DNA from: Dyadobacter sp. LHD-138
GTDB taxonomy: Bacteria; Bacteroidota; Bacteroidia; Cytophagales; Spirosomataceae
NCBI RefSeq assembly: GCF_030929615.1
Contig: NZ_JAVFVU010000011.1
Coordinates: 62,001-126,000, forward strand
Direction: 5' to 3'
Length of the DNA stretch: 64,000 nucleotides
Shown: piece by piece, positions 9,276-17,971 of the stretch
How positions within the stretch are numbered: position 1 is the first letter of the stretch
Layout: each line of letters begins with the position of its first letter
The notes under the pieces: generated by a model
Seen by the model: only the letters and a program-made list of their open reading frames with translations
What the model was told of the DNA's origin: nothing
The model's database searches: none
Position numbers and translations under genes: made by a program

Positions 9276-9725
9276 TCACGGATTGGAAAGGCTATATTGA
9301 TTGATGGTATTGCCTGTTTTTGCACTGGCATCTACCCGCGTCAGCACTACTTTGCTGTCGTCCAGTGAAGTAATGGTAAACTTGATTGTACCGTTCGTCC
9401 CGCTTGGCGCAGGTGCCAGACCGGAAAGCACCAGGGTTGTTTCGCCTTCCAGTGCCCATTTTCCAATAAAAGTATTTTTATCAAATTCTGTGTAAGTCGC
9501 CGTGCCATCGCTTGATAAAGCCAGCTTGAAATTGGAATATCTCGCCTCAACATTGCTTGCCCCTCCTCTTGTATAAACAACTGCAGTCCCATGTTTTACA
9601 GTTTCTGCCGTCCATGTCTTCGCTATACGCTCTGAAACAGGTTTTGTCTTATCTTTTTTACAACCTGCTGCTACAAGGGTGAGCGCCAGCATCATGCTCC
9701 AAAGCAAAGTATACTTTATTTTCAT
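9276..9725 (-). CDS. Small lipocalin-like lipoprotein
   Basis: The ATG at 9725 gives a 149-residue protein; a TTG 12 bases upstream is less likely. A signal peptide with a lipobox (LVAAGC) predicts a lipid-anchored envelope protein. The mature part has ISRIAKTW-like spacing near its start (SERIAKTWTAETV), alternating beta strands and a GKWALEG turn. This resembles the small lipocalin-like/DUF5004-type lipoproteins common in Bacteroidota, whose function is unknown. No catalytic motif is visible. It is separated from downstream thiL by a 15-bp hairpin, so it is probably its own transcript. Confidence 0.8.
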   Translation of the reverse strand: MKIKYTLLWSMMLALTLVAAGCKKDKTKPVSERIAKTWTAETVKHGTAVVYTRGGASNVEARYSNFKLALSSDGTATYTEFDKNTFIGKWALEGETTLVLSGLAPAPSGTNGTIKFTITSLDDSKVVLTRVDASAKTGNTINQYSLSNP

Positions 9726-9864
9726 CTGATTTTTCAAGAATGGTTTTCTAATTAAACGCCAAGTTCAGATTTTTTAGTCTTATTATCAAAATATTCTGGA
9801 ATGATCGTCTTAAATTCCGGCCAGAATTATCAAACGCGTCAGCGCAGGGAATAAAATTAAGTGC

Positions 9865-10101
9865 ATGAAGGAATATACAAAGTCCCAGCTTGCGTTACGA
9901 AATGGCCAGGATCGCGAAGAGATATGGTGTGCCTACCAGGGACTTATTTATGATGTCACTGCATCCAGATTATGGCGAAACGGGCATCATTACGAACATT
10001 GGGCCGGCCAGGACCTCACCAAAGAGCTTGGCGATGCGCCGCATACGGAGCGCGTTTTCGAGCGTTTTAAAGTAATTGGTAAATTATCAGAACCTTTTTA
10101 A
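9865..10101 (+). CDS. Cytochrome b5-like heme-binding domain protein
   Basis: A 78-residue single-domain protein. TKSQLALRNGQ, EIWCAYQGLIYDVT, GHHYEHWAGQDLT and DAPHTERVFERFKVIGKL match the short bacterial cytochrome b5-like domain, where two His residues ligate heme; candidates are in GHHYEHW and in APHTE. There is no signal peptide or membrane segment, so it is probably cytoplasmic or bound to a partner. The kinase-like gene that follows starts about 10 bases after its stop, suggesting one transcript. No redox partner is encoded nearby. Confidence 0.85.
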   Translation: MKEYTKSQLALRNGQDREEIWCAYQGLIYDVTASRLWRNGHHYEHWAGQDLTKELGDAPHTERVFERFKVIGKLSEPF

Positions 10102-10111
10102 TGATCATCGT

Positions 10112-10975
10112 TTGAAACAAAATACTTACTTAATTGCGGACAGCGGTTCTACCAAGACGGACTGGATTGTTGCGAGACCGGGAAAATCGCCGTTCCGTTT
10201 TCACTCCGGCGGGCTGAATCCTTTTTACCAAAAGAAAGAAGAGATTACCGTTATTCTGGAAAAAGAGGTTCTGCCTTATGTAACGACTCCGGTAGACGAG
10301 GTCTTTTTTTATGGGGCCGGTTGTGCGGATAAGGCTACCAGCCGCCCGATTTATGACGCTTTGGTGGATGCCCTGCCATCTGCCGAAATTATTGAAGTGG
10401 CTTCGGATATGCTGGCTGCGGCAAGAGGATTGTGTGGACACCAGCCGGGTATTACCTGTATTTTGGGGACGGGTGCCAATAACGCATTTTTCGATGGCAC
10501 GCATATCGTTCATTCCATAGGCTCGCTGGGTTTTTGGCTGGGGGACGAAGGAAGCGGTTCTTATTTGGGAAAAACATTGCTCGTTCATTTTTTGCAAAAT
10601 GAGCTGCCTGAAGATCTGCATAAGCAATTTGAAGAAAAATATCCGGGAACAAACCGGCTGGCAGTTTTGGAAAAAGTATACCGACAACCTTTCCCAAACC
10701 GTTATTTCGCAACCTTTTCACATTTTATTTCGAAAAACATAACCCATCCTTTTATCCATAAGCTGGTGGGTGACGCCTTTACGCTTTTTACGGAAAAATA
10801 TATTCTGAAACATCAGGATGTGGATAAATATCCGGTTCATTTTACCGGTTCGATCGCTTTTTATTATCAGGAAATTTTAAAATCGGTGCTGGCCGAGAAA
10901 GGGCTGATCGCCGGCCGGATTTTAAAATCGCCGATGGAAACGCTTTTTGATTACCATTTACAAAGGGATCTGTAA
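10112..10975 (+). CDS. BadF/BadG-type ATPase, N-acetylglucosamine kinase-like
   Basis: ASKHA-fold ATPase of the BadF/BadG/BcrA/BcrD family, which includes GlcNAc kinases. The phosphate-binding loop IADSGSTKTDW is right at the N terminus, followed by FFYGAGCADK, ILGTGANNAFFDG and GFWLGDEGSGSYLGK. The frame is open back to a TTG at 10076 inside the cytochrome b5 gene, but a TTG at 10112 gives MKQNTYLIADSGSTKTDW, placing the loop where relatives have it; I choose that start (287 residues). Amino-sugar phosphorylation for cell-wall recycling is the likely role and would fit with anmK in the same window, but the substrate is inferred. Confidence 0.88.
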   Translation: MKQNTYLIADSGSTKTDWIVARPGKSPFRFHSGGLNPFYQKKEEITVILEKEVLPYVTTPVDEVFFYGAGCADKATSRPIYDALVDALPSAEIIEVASDMLAAARGLCGHQPGITCILGTGANNAFFDGTHIVHSIGSLGFWLGDEGSGSYLGKTLLVHFLQNELPEDLHKQFEEKYPGTNRLAVLEKVYRQPFPNRYFATFSHFISKNITHPFIHKLVGDAFTLFTEKYILKHQDVDKYPVHFTGSIAFYYQEILKSVLAEKGLIAGRILKSPMETLFDYHLQRDL

Positions 10976-10981
10976 ATCATT

Positions 10982-11064
10982 GCTACCAACGAAATGTTCC
11001 TATTGGAACAAAAGCACCGAAACATCCGAATGTCTTTGTGCTGTCGAGGCATTTCGTTGGTAGC
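10982..11064 (-). repeat. Solitary palindromic repeat with 15-bp TIRs
   Basis: GCTACCAACGAAATG (10982-10996) and CATTTCGTTGGTAGC (11050-11064) are perfect inverted ends of an 83-base element. Inside, ATGTTCCTATTGGAACA forms a small hairpin, followed by CCGAAACATCC. The element is the reverse complement of the core of the 110-bp units at 62677-63314 (there read as GGATGTTTCGG, TTTTGTTCC, GGAACATTTCGTCGGTAG). No target-site duplication is obvious. It lies in the 269-base gap between the BadF-like gene and the histidine kinase. The rest of the gap is AT-rich with nothing recognised. Confidence 0.85.
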
Positions 11065-11244
11065 CCCCTGAAACGGGTCTATAACTTTTGTCGCGGAACC
11101 TACGTTATTAAGGGTAAGCAGTAGTGAAAAATTAGTTTATATTATTGATTTTTATAATAAACTATTAATCATTCTGTTACTGAGCTAATCGCATATAGCT
11201 AATTGCCAACAGCTCCTTAACTTTATTTAGAAATATTTTTTTCA

Positions 11245-12489
11245 ATGCCGAGACGTTCCATTCGCTGGCTTACACTTTTTTCTGCGCTGCTGATTATTGG
11301 CGTGGTGATTACCCAGATCTATTGGGTAAAACAAGCGCTTGATCTGCGTCACAGGCAATTTAATCAGAATGCTCACGTGGCTTTGCAGGACGTGGCGCAG
11401 GAGCTTGCGTCGGTCAACGGGGTTATGCAGACTTCCAATCCAGTGGAGCAGCTTTCTCCGGAGTATTTTCTTGTTAACACCAACGCCACCACGCAACCCG
11501 ATTTGCTCGAACATTTTATCAAAAACAGTTTTCAGAAACATAATCTGATCACGGATTTTGAAATTGGTATTTATGACTGTACGACAAACAAAATGCGTTA
11601 TGCGATGTCGCTCAGCACAAAAACCAACGATAAAGCAAAGGCAAAAACGAATAACTGGGTTAAAACGGATAAATATCCTTACTATTTCGGTGTCCGGTTT
11701 CCCCAGCAGTCGGCTTACATCGTAGGCAATTTAAAAGGCTGGATATTGTCCTCCATGCTGGTGCTTTTGGCAGTCGGCTTCTTTGCCTATGCTTTGTTTG
11801 TGATTTTAAAACAGAAACATTTGTCAGAAGTACAGCGAAATTTTGTCAATAACATGACACACGAACTCCAAACGCCGATTTCGACCATCCGTATTGCGGC
11901 AGATGTGCTCAATTCTGATATCATTGTCACCCAGCCCGAGCGTCATAAACGATACGTGCATATTGTCCAGGAGGAAATTTTAAGATTGCAGACGCAGGTG
12001 GAAATGGTACTTTCCATGGCTAAGGCCGAGCAAAATGCTTTGACCTTAAAAAAGGAAAGTATTGATGTGCATCAGCTGATCGAATCGCTTTTGGTGCCGT
12101 TTGAGAGCAAGGTTAATCTGCGGTTTGAAGCGACACAGCCGTGCATTGACGCCGATCCTTTTCATTTAAGAAACATGATCACCAATCTGATCGATAATGC
12201 GATAAAATATTCTCCGGATAAGCCGGAAGTGCTCGTCAGGACTTTTAACAAGCGAAACAGCCTTGTTATTTGTGTCGAAGACAAGGGTTTGGGTATTGCG
12301 CCGGAATATCAGAAGAAGGTTTTTAACAAGTTTTTTCGGATTCCTTACGGTGATGTGCACAACGTGAAAGGCTCCGGAATCGGGCTTAGTTATGTCAAAC
12401 AGATTGTCCGTTCGCATCACTGGCACCTCGAACTCGACAGCGTATTAGGCCGGGGAAGTATTTTCAAGATCTCCATTCCGCAGAAATAA
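11245..12489 (+). CDS. Sensor histidine kinase
   Basis: Membrane sensor of a two-component system, 414 residues. Transmembrane segments at about residues 9-26 and 165-188 enclose a periplasmic sensing region of about 135 residues with no recognised domain. The HisKA motif NNMTHELQTP has the phosphorylated His206, with Gln where Arg or Lys is usual. The ATPase part shows NLIDNAIKYSP (N box), VEDKGLGIAPEYQ (G1), FNKFFRI (F box) and GSGIGLSYVKQIV (G2). The response regulator follows 39 bases downstream and is its likely partner. The signal is unknown. Confidence 0.95.
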   Translation: MPRRSIRWLTLFSALLIIGVVITQIYWVKQALDLRHRQFNQNAHVALQDVAQELASVNGVMQTSNPVEQLSPEYFLVNTNATTQPDLLEHFIKNSFQKHNLITDFEIGIYDCTTNKMRYAMSLSTKTNDKAKAKTNNWVKTDKYPYYFGVRFPQQSAYIVGNLKGWILSSMLVLLAVGFFAYALFVILKQKHLSEVQRNFVNNMTHELQTPISTIRIAADVLNSDIIVTQPERHKRYVHIVQEEILRLQTQVEMVLSMAKAEQNALTLKKESIDVHQLIESLLVPFESKVNLRFEATQPCIDADPFHLRNMITNLIDNAIKYSPDKPEVLVRTFNKRNSLVICVEDKGLGIAPEYQKKVFNKFFRIPYGDVHNVKGSGIGLSYVKQIVRSHHWHLELDSVLGRGSIFKISIPQK

Positions 12490-12528
12490 TCAAGCAGACC
12501 TTACCTATTACTAAAACACGGATAAAAG

Positions 12529-13215
12529 TTGAAAAAGAAAATTTTATACGTCGAGGATGACCCGAACCTGGCCTTTGCGACCAAAGATAACCTGGAAACT
12601 TATGACTATGATGTGGTCCATGCCGAAGACGGCGTTGAGGCGCTTGATTTTATCAATAAGGAGCATTTCGATATTTGTGTGCTGGATGTCATGCTCCCGA
12701 AAATGGACGGATTTACGCTGGCCGAAAATATCCGCAAGTCGGACAAGCAGGTCCCTATTTTGTTTCTGACGGCGAGAGCGATGCAGGAAGATAAGATCAA
12801 GGGTCTTGAACTGGGCGCCGAAGATTATGTCACCAAACCATTCAGCATTCAGGAGCTTATGCTTCGGATTGAAGTTATTTTAAGAAGAAATAATTCTAAA
12901 AAGCCGATTTCTGCCCAGCCGAAATTAAACGAAATCGGACATTACAGTTTTGATTTTCAAAAGCTCACGTTATCGATCAACGGCAGTTTGCAGAGCCTCA
13001 CATTCCGGGAGGCCGAGGTGTTAAAATATCTTGCCGAACGCCCGGATCAGGTCATCCGACGCGATGAATTGCTGAAAGCGATCTGGGGTGACGACGATTA
13101 TTTTATGGGCAGAAGTTTAGACGTTTTTATTTCCAGATTGAGGAAATATCTGTCCGCAGACCCTGTAATCCGCATTGATAATGTGCACGGTGTTGGTTTC
13201 CGGATGACGTACTAA
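12529..13215 (+). CDS. OmpR/PhoB-family response regulator
   Basis: A 228-residue DNA-binding response regulator. The receiver domain (about 1-120) has the acidic pair Asp10-Asp11, phospho-acceptor Asp53 in CVLDVMLPKMDG, the switch Thr in FLTARA and the conserved Lys in VTKPF. The C-terminal winged helix (about 130-228) shows LTFREAEVLKYLAERPDQVI, RRDELLKAIWG, SLDVFISRLRKYL and IDNVHGVGFRM. It is the likely output partner of the kinase just upstream. The start is TTG (MKKKILYVEDD), which matches family N termini; there is no ATG in a better place. The operon ends before rpmB. Confidence 0.95.
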   Translation: MKKKILYVEDDPNLAFATKDNLETYDYDVVHAEDGVEALDFINKEHFDICVLDVMLPKMDGFTLAENIRKSDKQVPILFLTARAMQEDKIKGLELGAEDYVTKPFSIQELMLRIEVILRRNNSKKPISAQPKLNEIGHYSFDFQKLTLSINGSLQSLTFREAEVLKYLAERPDQVIRRDELLKAIWGDDDYFMGRSLDVFISRLRKYLSADPVIRIDNVHGVGFRMTY

Positions 13216-13246
13216 CATATTCTTTTTCAAATATCTTTCATTTTTA

Positions 13247-13277
13247 TTTGCACTAAAATAATAAGTTCCTATATTTG
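13247..13277 (+). promoter_or_regulatory. rpmB promoter of Bacteroidota type
   Basis: TTTG at 13247-13250, exactly 19 bases, then TATATTTG at 13270-13277: a full match to the Bacteroidota primary sigma consensus TTTG-N19-TAnnTTTG. The rpmB ATG follows 27 bases after the -7 box, giving a short leader. It is the clearest promoter in the window. Confidence 0.8.
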
Positions 13278-13304
13278 CACCCTCATTTGGAAAAATTGAT
13301 CGTC

Positions 13305-13544
13305 ATGGCTAAGGTTTGTCAAATTACTGGTAAAAGAACACGCGTTGGAAATAATGTTTCTCACGCTAACAATAAAACAAAACGTAAATTCTTCCCGAAT
13401 TTACAAAAGAAGCGTTTCTTCCTTCCTTCAACGGGAGAATGGGTTACGTTGAAAGTAGCTACTTCCGCTCTTCGTACAATCAACAAGAACGGTATTGAGG
13501 CTACAATCCAAAAGGCTTACGATAAAGGAACGCTTACGTTCTAA
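13305..13544 (+). CDS. rpmB: 50S ribosomal protein L28
   Basis: L28 of the large ribosomal subunit, 79 residues from the ATG at 13305 ([11 protein letters not shown]). The family pattern is clear: [20 protein letters not shown], then [23 protein letters not shown] longer frame from 13275 would overlap the promoter -7 box and is rejected. Unlike many Bacteroidota, where rpmB sits directly before rpmG, here rpmG is 24 kb away and on the opposite strand. Transcribed from its own strong promoter and closed by a hairpin. Confidence 0.98.
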   Translation: MAKVCQITGKRTRVGNNVSHANNKTKRKFFPNLQKKRFFLPSTGEWVTLKVATSALRTINKNGIEATIQKAYDKGTLTF

Positions 13545-13564
13545 GAAATTTGCGAATTTATTGG

Positions 13565-13599
13565 AAAGGGACTTCTCTTATTCGGGGAGTCCTTTTTTT
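13565..13599 (+). terminator. Terminator after rpmB
   Basis: AAAGGGACTTCTC pairs imperfectly with GGGGAGTCCTTT around TTATTC, followed by a run of seven Ts. It lies 20 bases after the rpmB stop. Confidence 0.65.
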
Positions 13600-13688
13600 C
13601 GTCGATTCTTCAGATTTCAGGAATGGCTGCATTTCATTCGATCAGGTAAAGAAATTACAAATCCGGTAACTTGTTTGTCAGAATTCGC

Positions 13689-14189
13689 ATGGATAACCTT
13701 TTCGAAAATCAAAACGTATTTCTTCTTTTAGGGTCCAATCTTGGCGAGCGGCTGCAAATTCTGCGGTCTGCCGTAGCGATGATTGAAGCCCGGGTCGGTT
13801 TTATTCAGTCGGCTTCTTCGGTCTATGAAACGGCTCCCTGGGGTGTTTTGGACCAGCCTGTTTTTTTGAATCAGGCATTGTCGGTTTCAACGGAATTGAT
13901 GCCTGAGGAAGTACTACGCATAATCCTTGACATTGAACATGAGCTCGGCCGTGTCCGCTACGAAAGATGGGGCGCGCGGGTGATTGATATTGATATGCTG
14001 TATTACGGCAATCTGGTTCTGGATAGTGCCCGGCTGACTGTGCCGCATCCACGCCTGCACGAGCGGAGATTTGTACTCGCTCCCCTTCATGAAATTGCGC
14101 CCGATTTCATACATCCCCTACTGTCGAAAACGACAAAGCAACTTCTTGATGCATGTCCCGATCCTGGTGACGTTGAAAAAATTTCATAA
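13689..14189 (+). CDS. folK: 2-amino-4-hydroxy-6-hydroxymethyldihydropteridine pyrophosphokinase
   Basis: HPPK transfers pyrophosphate from ATP to hydroxymethyl-dihydropterin in folate synthesis. The product is 166 residues from ATG 13689. Family motifs: LLLGSNLGERLQ, VYETAPWGVLDQPVFLNQAL, LGRVRYERWGARVIDIDMLYY (the two catalytic Asp of DID) and VPHPRLHERRFVLAPL. A TTG 18 bases upstream would add only MFVRIR and is not preferred. No other folate gene is adjacent, although a class IV aminotransferase (PabC family) lies at 7.2 kb. Confidence 0.96.
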   Translation: MDNLFENQNVFLLLGSNLGERLQILRSAVAMIEARVGFIQSASSVYETAPWGVLDQPVFLNQALSVSTELMPEEVLRIILDIEHELGRVRYERWGARVIDIDMLYYGNLVLDSARLTVPHPRLHERRFVLAPLHEIAPDFIHPLLSKTTKQLLDACPDPGDVEKIS

Positions 14190-14453
14190 AAAAAATACTA
14201 CTTCTGCTTTTTCTGGACAAATAACATATTTGCCCATTCACTCTCTATTTTCGTTAGTTTATCATTTTTTTGTTTAAAACTAATCTCATTATCACTTGTT
14301 TTGTGGTGTAATTAAGTCCCGCTTAAATTTTATCTTCAGTGATATATGGGGGTAAACACCGGGACGGTTGTCATGGGAATAGGAAAAGTTCAATTTTATA
14401 TACCGGTTGTAAACTTGCGCTTCCTGCCTTTTATCATTTACCAAATTATTAGC

Positions 14454-16853
14454 ATGAAAAATAAAATACACAAAAAATGGTTCGGGCTTTTGCTGGTGTT
14501 ATTTAGTTTGTCGGCATCGGCGCAGAGCAAACACACGGTGAGCGGTTATGTGAAGGATCATTCTAATGGTGAAGGTTTGATCGGTGTTTCGGTATATGTC
14601 CGGGAAGCGGAAACGGGCGTGGCGACTAATCCTTACGGGTTCTTTTCGCTGACACTGCCCGCCGGTACTTATACTTTGGTTTATACCTATATGGGTTATC
14701 AAAGGGTTGAAAAACCATTAACGCTGAATTCAGATCAGCGGATTGATATCGAAATGTCCGACGAAAGCCAGAACCTTAATGAGGTAACGATTTCGACGCG
14801 AAAGGAAGATGAAAACGTCCGCAGTATTGAAATGTCGGTCAATAAGGTGGAAATGAAAACGATCAAAAAGATGCCGGCACTCTTGGGTGAAGTTGATTTG
14901 ATCCGAAGTATTCAGCTATTGCCTGGCGTGACCACGGTGGGTGAAGGCGCTTCGGGTTTCAACGTGCGTGGTGGGGATATTTCCCAAAACCTGGTTTTGC
15001 TGGATGAAGCGCCGGTTTATAACTCCTCTCACTTATTTGGTTTCTTCTCTGTTTTTAATCCGGATGCGGTGAAGGACGTCAAGCTGATTAAAGGTGGTAT
15101 TCCTGCCCAGTACGGCGGTCGGATTTCTTCCATTCTTGATGTACGTATGAAGGAAGGAAACGCCAAGAAACGTGAAATAAACGGCGGTATCGGTTCCATT
15201 TTCTCCCGTCTTACCTACGAGCAGCCTTTTGCAAAAGGAAAGGGATCATTTATTGTGGCAGGTCGTCGTTCTTACATTGATGTGCTTGCAAAACCTTTCC
15301 TGAATAAAGATTTAAAAGATTCGAAATTTAATTTTTACGACCTGACGGCGAAAGTCAATTATCGTTTGGGTAATAAGGATACGTTTTACGCCTCGGGTTA
15401 TTTCGGTAAAGATGTTTTCGGTGGCGGTGATTTTGGTTTTGGGTGGGGAAATGCAACGGCAACGGCGCGCTGGAACCACATTTTTTCCAACAAACTGTTC
15501 ATGAACCTGACTGCCTATTACAGTAACTACGATTACAACCTGGGACAGAACGAAAATGATAAAAATGCAAAAGACCGGTTTGTATGGAATTCGAAGATTA
15601 TCAGTAAGAGTATAAAACCTGATTTTACCTATTACATCACGCCAAACAACCAGCTTACTTTTGGCGGGCAGTATATCAATTATGATTCACGCCCGGGCAA
15701 AGCTACGGCCGTGTCGGAAGGCGAAGGGCTTAATCTTGACCTGCCTACACGCCGCGCGGATGAATCAGCGTTGTACATTGCCAACGAGCAAAAGTTAACG
15801 GACAAGATTTCTTTACAATACGGTATCCGTTATTCGTATTACCGCAGCCTTGGCCCTGGTATTGAATATGCCTACGGAGATACGACAGCCGGTGTCAGAA
15901 AACAACCTATTTTGCCAGGGAAAGAATATAAAAGTGGCGATGTGATCAAAACCTACGGAAACTGGGAGCCGCGTTTTGCAGTCAATATTGGGCTGAACTC
16001 GAGGACTTCTTTGAAAGTAAGTTACAACCGGATGTCGCAATACCTGCATTTGCTTTCCAATACGGCCGCGAGTTCGCCTTTGGATGTTTGGACGCTGAGT
16101 TCTTCCAACATCAAACCGGAGCTGGCGGATCAGGTTGCGCTGGGTTGGTTCCAGAATTTCAAGGACAACATGTATGAGGCTTCGGTGGAGGTTTATTACA
16201 AAAAGCTGCACAACCAGATCGACTACGTAACAGGTTCTGATCTGCTGCTGAATTCATTTGTTGAAGGGGATTTGCTGACCGGAAAAGGTAGGGCTTACGG
16301 TGCCGAGTTTTACCTTAAGAAAAACAAAGGCCGTTTAACGGGTTGGGTAAGTTACACGTTGTCCAGAACAGAAAGACAGGTAATGAGTATCAACAACGAC
16401 GATTGGTTCCCAGCCCGTTTCGATAAGCCTCATAACTTTACCTCGGTGGCTATTTTTGAGTTGAACAAAAGACTGACGTTGTCATCCAACTTTACAATCG
16501 CGTCGGGTACACCGGCTACTTTTCCAACAAACGGGTACGGATGGGGCGGATTTTCTCTGGGGAACAATTATAACAATGCCCGGAACAATAACCGTATCCC
16601 GGCATACCACCGGCTGGATCTTGCAGCAACACTTAAATCCCGTAAAAAGCTTTTTGGTATCGGTGAAGGGGAATGGGTATTCTCGATTTACAATGTTTAT
16701 AACCGCCGGAATGCATTCTCGGTGTACACACGCCAGAACGAGGATAAGCCAAGTGCAAGCGATAAAGCGCAGAATCTGCTGAGAACAGAAGCGGTGCGTT
16801 ACTCGGTTATTGGCAGTCTGATTCCGTCTGTTACTTATAATTTTAAGTTTTAA
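14454..16853 (+). CDS. TonB-dependent receptor with carboxypeptidase-like N domain
   Basis: Outer-membrane active transporter, 799 residues from ATG 14454. Signal peptide MKNKIHKKWFGLLLVLFSLS ending SASAQ; CarboxypepD_reg domain at about 25-115 (VSGYVKDHSNGEGLIGVSVY, GFFSLTLPAGTYTLVYTYMG); plug domain at about 120-250 (LLPGVTTVGEGASGFNVRGG, LLDEAPVYNSSHLFGFFSVF); and a barrel ending with Phe (SVTYNFKF). An earlier ATG at 14346 would put 36 residues before the signal peptide and is rejected. It is paired with a DUF4249 lipoprotein 6 bases downstream, a combination common in Bacteroidota and distinct from SusC/SusD. The ligand is unknown; no FecI/FecR genes are adjacent. Confidence 0.95.
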   Translation: MKNKIHKKWFGLLLVLFSLSASAQSKHTVSGYVKDHSNGEGLIGVSVYVREAETGVATNPYGFFSLTLPAGTYTLVYTYMGYQRVEKPLTLNSDQRIDIEMSDESQNLNEVTISTRKEDENVRSIEMSVNKVEMKTIKKMPALLGEVDLIRSIQLLPGVTTVGEGASGFNVRGGDISQNLVLLDEAPVYNSSHLFGFFSVFNPDAVKDVKLIKGGIPAQYGGRISSILDVRMKEGNAKKREINGGIGSIFSRLTYEQPFAKGKGSFIVAGRRSYIDVLAKPFLNKDLKDSKFNFYDLTAKVNYRLGNKDTFYASGYFGKDVFGGGDFGFGWGNATATARWNHIFSNKLFMNLTAYYSNYDYNLGQNENDKNAKDRFVWNSKIISKSIKPDFTYYITPNNQLTFGGQYINYDSRPGKATAVSEGEGLNLDLPTRRADESALYIANEQKLTDKISLQYGIRYSYYRSLGPGIEYAYGDTTAGVRKQPILPGKEYKSGDVIKTYGNWEPRFAVNIGLNSRTSLKVSYNRMSQYLHLLSNTAASSPLDVWTLSSSNIKPELADQVALGWFQNFKDNMYEASVEVYYKKLHNQIDYVTGSDLLLNSFVEGDLLTGKGRAYGAEFYLKKNKGRLTGWVSYTLSRTERQVMSINNDDWFPARFDKPHNFTSVAIFELNKRLTLSSNFTIASGTPATFPTNGYGWGGFSLGNNYNNARNNNRIPAYHRLDLAATLKSRKKLFGIGEGEWVFSIYNVYNRRNAFSVYTRQNEDKPSASDKAQNLLRTEAVRYSVIGSLIPSVTYNFKF

Positions 16854-16859
16854 TCAGCC

Positions 16860-17798
16860 ATGAAAAAGCAAAATATAAATACTTTAACACGTTTTTTTTC
16901 ATTGTCATTCGTATTGCTTGTAATCATCGGATTGTCGGGCTGTGAAGATGTTATTGACCTGAAAACAGAAACCGGACCACCACAACTGGTGGTGGACGGG
17001 TGGATAACCAACCAGCCCGGAACGCAAACCGTCACACTGACCTGGTCTTCCGCTTATTTTGATACCAATCCGATCAAGCCTGTTTTGGGTGCAAAAGTGC
17101 GTGTTACTGACAATCTTGGCAAAGTATACACTTTTACAGACAGCGAGGGGACCGGGAAATATACCTGGGGGAAACTGGCGACCGATACTTTGGGACGCAT
17201 TGGTGGAAAATATACCCTCCAAGTAGAACACGAGCAGGAAGTGTACTCGGCTAAAACCGAGATCAAACGCGTACCGAAAGTCGATTCAGTTGTGTATACG
17301 CACGAAACACTTCCCATTAAACCGGACAAAGATAAAGGACAACAAAAAGGATTCGTCGTTGAGTTTTATGCGAGGGATTTTGTCGGCACGGGTGATACCT
17401 ACTGGATTAAAGAGGTGATCAACGGAAAAACCAATGTGGATAAGGCAGAAAAAATTTCCATTGCCTATGACGCGGCTTTTGGCGCAGGAGCTCCTTCGGA
17501 TGGTTTGATATTTATTCAGCCGCTGAGACGGTCCATTACCTATGATTCATTGTATCAGGCGGGTAATCGTGTAGGCGTGGAGTTGCACAGTATCACCAAT
17601 GAAGCCTTCTACTTTTTGCAGCAGGTTGTTGAACAGAGTGGGAACGGCGGGATTTTTGCTACGCCTATCGCAAACATTAAGTCCAACGTAACCAACGCAG
17701 ACCCGAAAGGAAGAAAAGCGCTGGGGTATTTTGGAGCATCGGCAGTAAGTAAGATGGAAACGGTTATTGATCCTAAGAAAGCAAGACCGGAAGATTGA
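16860..17798 (+). CDS. DUF4249 lipoprotein
   Basis: A 312-residue envelope protein with an N-terminal hydrophobic stretch and lipobox LSGC, so a lipid-anchored protein. The mature start CEDVIDLKTETGPPQLVVDG followed by WITNQPGTQTVTLTWSSAYF is the typical beginning of DUF4249 proteins. It is transcribed with the receptor gene just upstream (6-base gap) and probably acts with it at the outer membrane, perhaps in substrate capture; this role is inferred from conserved pairing. A hairpin terminator ends the two-gene unit. Confidence 0.93.
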   Translation: MKKQNINTLTRFFSLSFVLLVIIGLSGCEDVIDLKTETGPPQLVVDGWITNQPGTQTVTLTWSSAYFDTNPIKPVLGAKVRVTDNLGKVYTFTDSEGTGKYTWGKLATDTLGRIGGKYTLQVEHEQEVYSAKTEIKRVPKVDSVVYTHETLPIKPDKDKGQQKGFVVEFYARDFVGTGDTYWIKEVINGKTNVDKAEKISIAYDAAFGAGAPSDGLIFIQPLRRSITYDSLYQAGNRVGVELHSITNEAFYFLQQVVEQSGNGGIFATPIANIKSNVTNADPKGRKALGYFGASAVSKMETVIDPKKARPED

Positions 17799-17858
17799 CA
17801 GGCCGGCCGGACCAGCGTATTATGGAAACATAAAATGGTATTCGTAAACCTTCTTTTT

Positions 17859-17891
17859 AAAACCGTCAGGCGTATTGTCCTGGCGGTTTTT
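17859..17891 (+). terminator. Terminator after receptor/DUF4249 operon
   Basis: AAAACCGTCAGG (17859-17870) pairs with CCTGGCGGTTTT (17879-17890), one T-G wobble, followed by Ts. It lies 60 bases after the DUF4249 stop. Confidence 0.8.
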
Positions 17892-17971
17892 ATTTGTAAT
17901 GTGGCTTTTGGAGATAATAGAAGGGATTTTCTATTCTTTTTGTATCTTGGAATTTCCTGAAATTTAATCTT

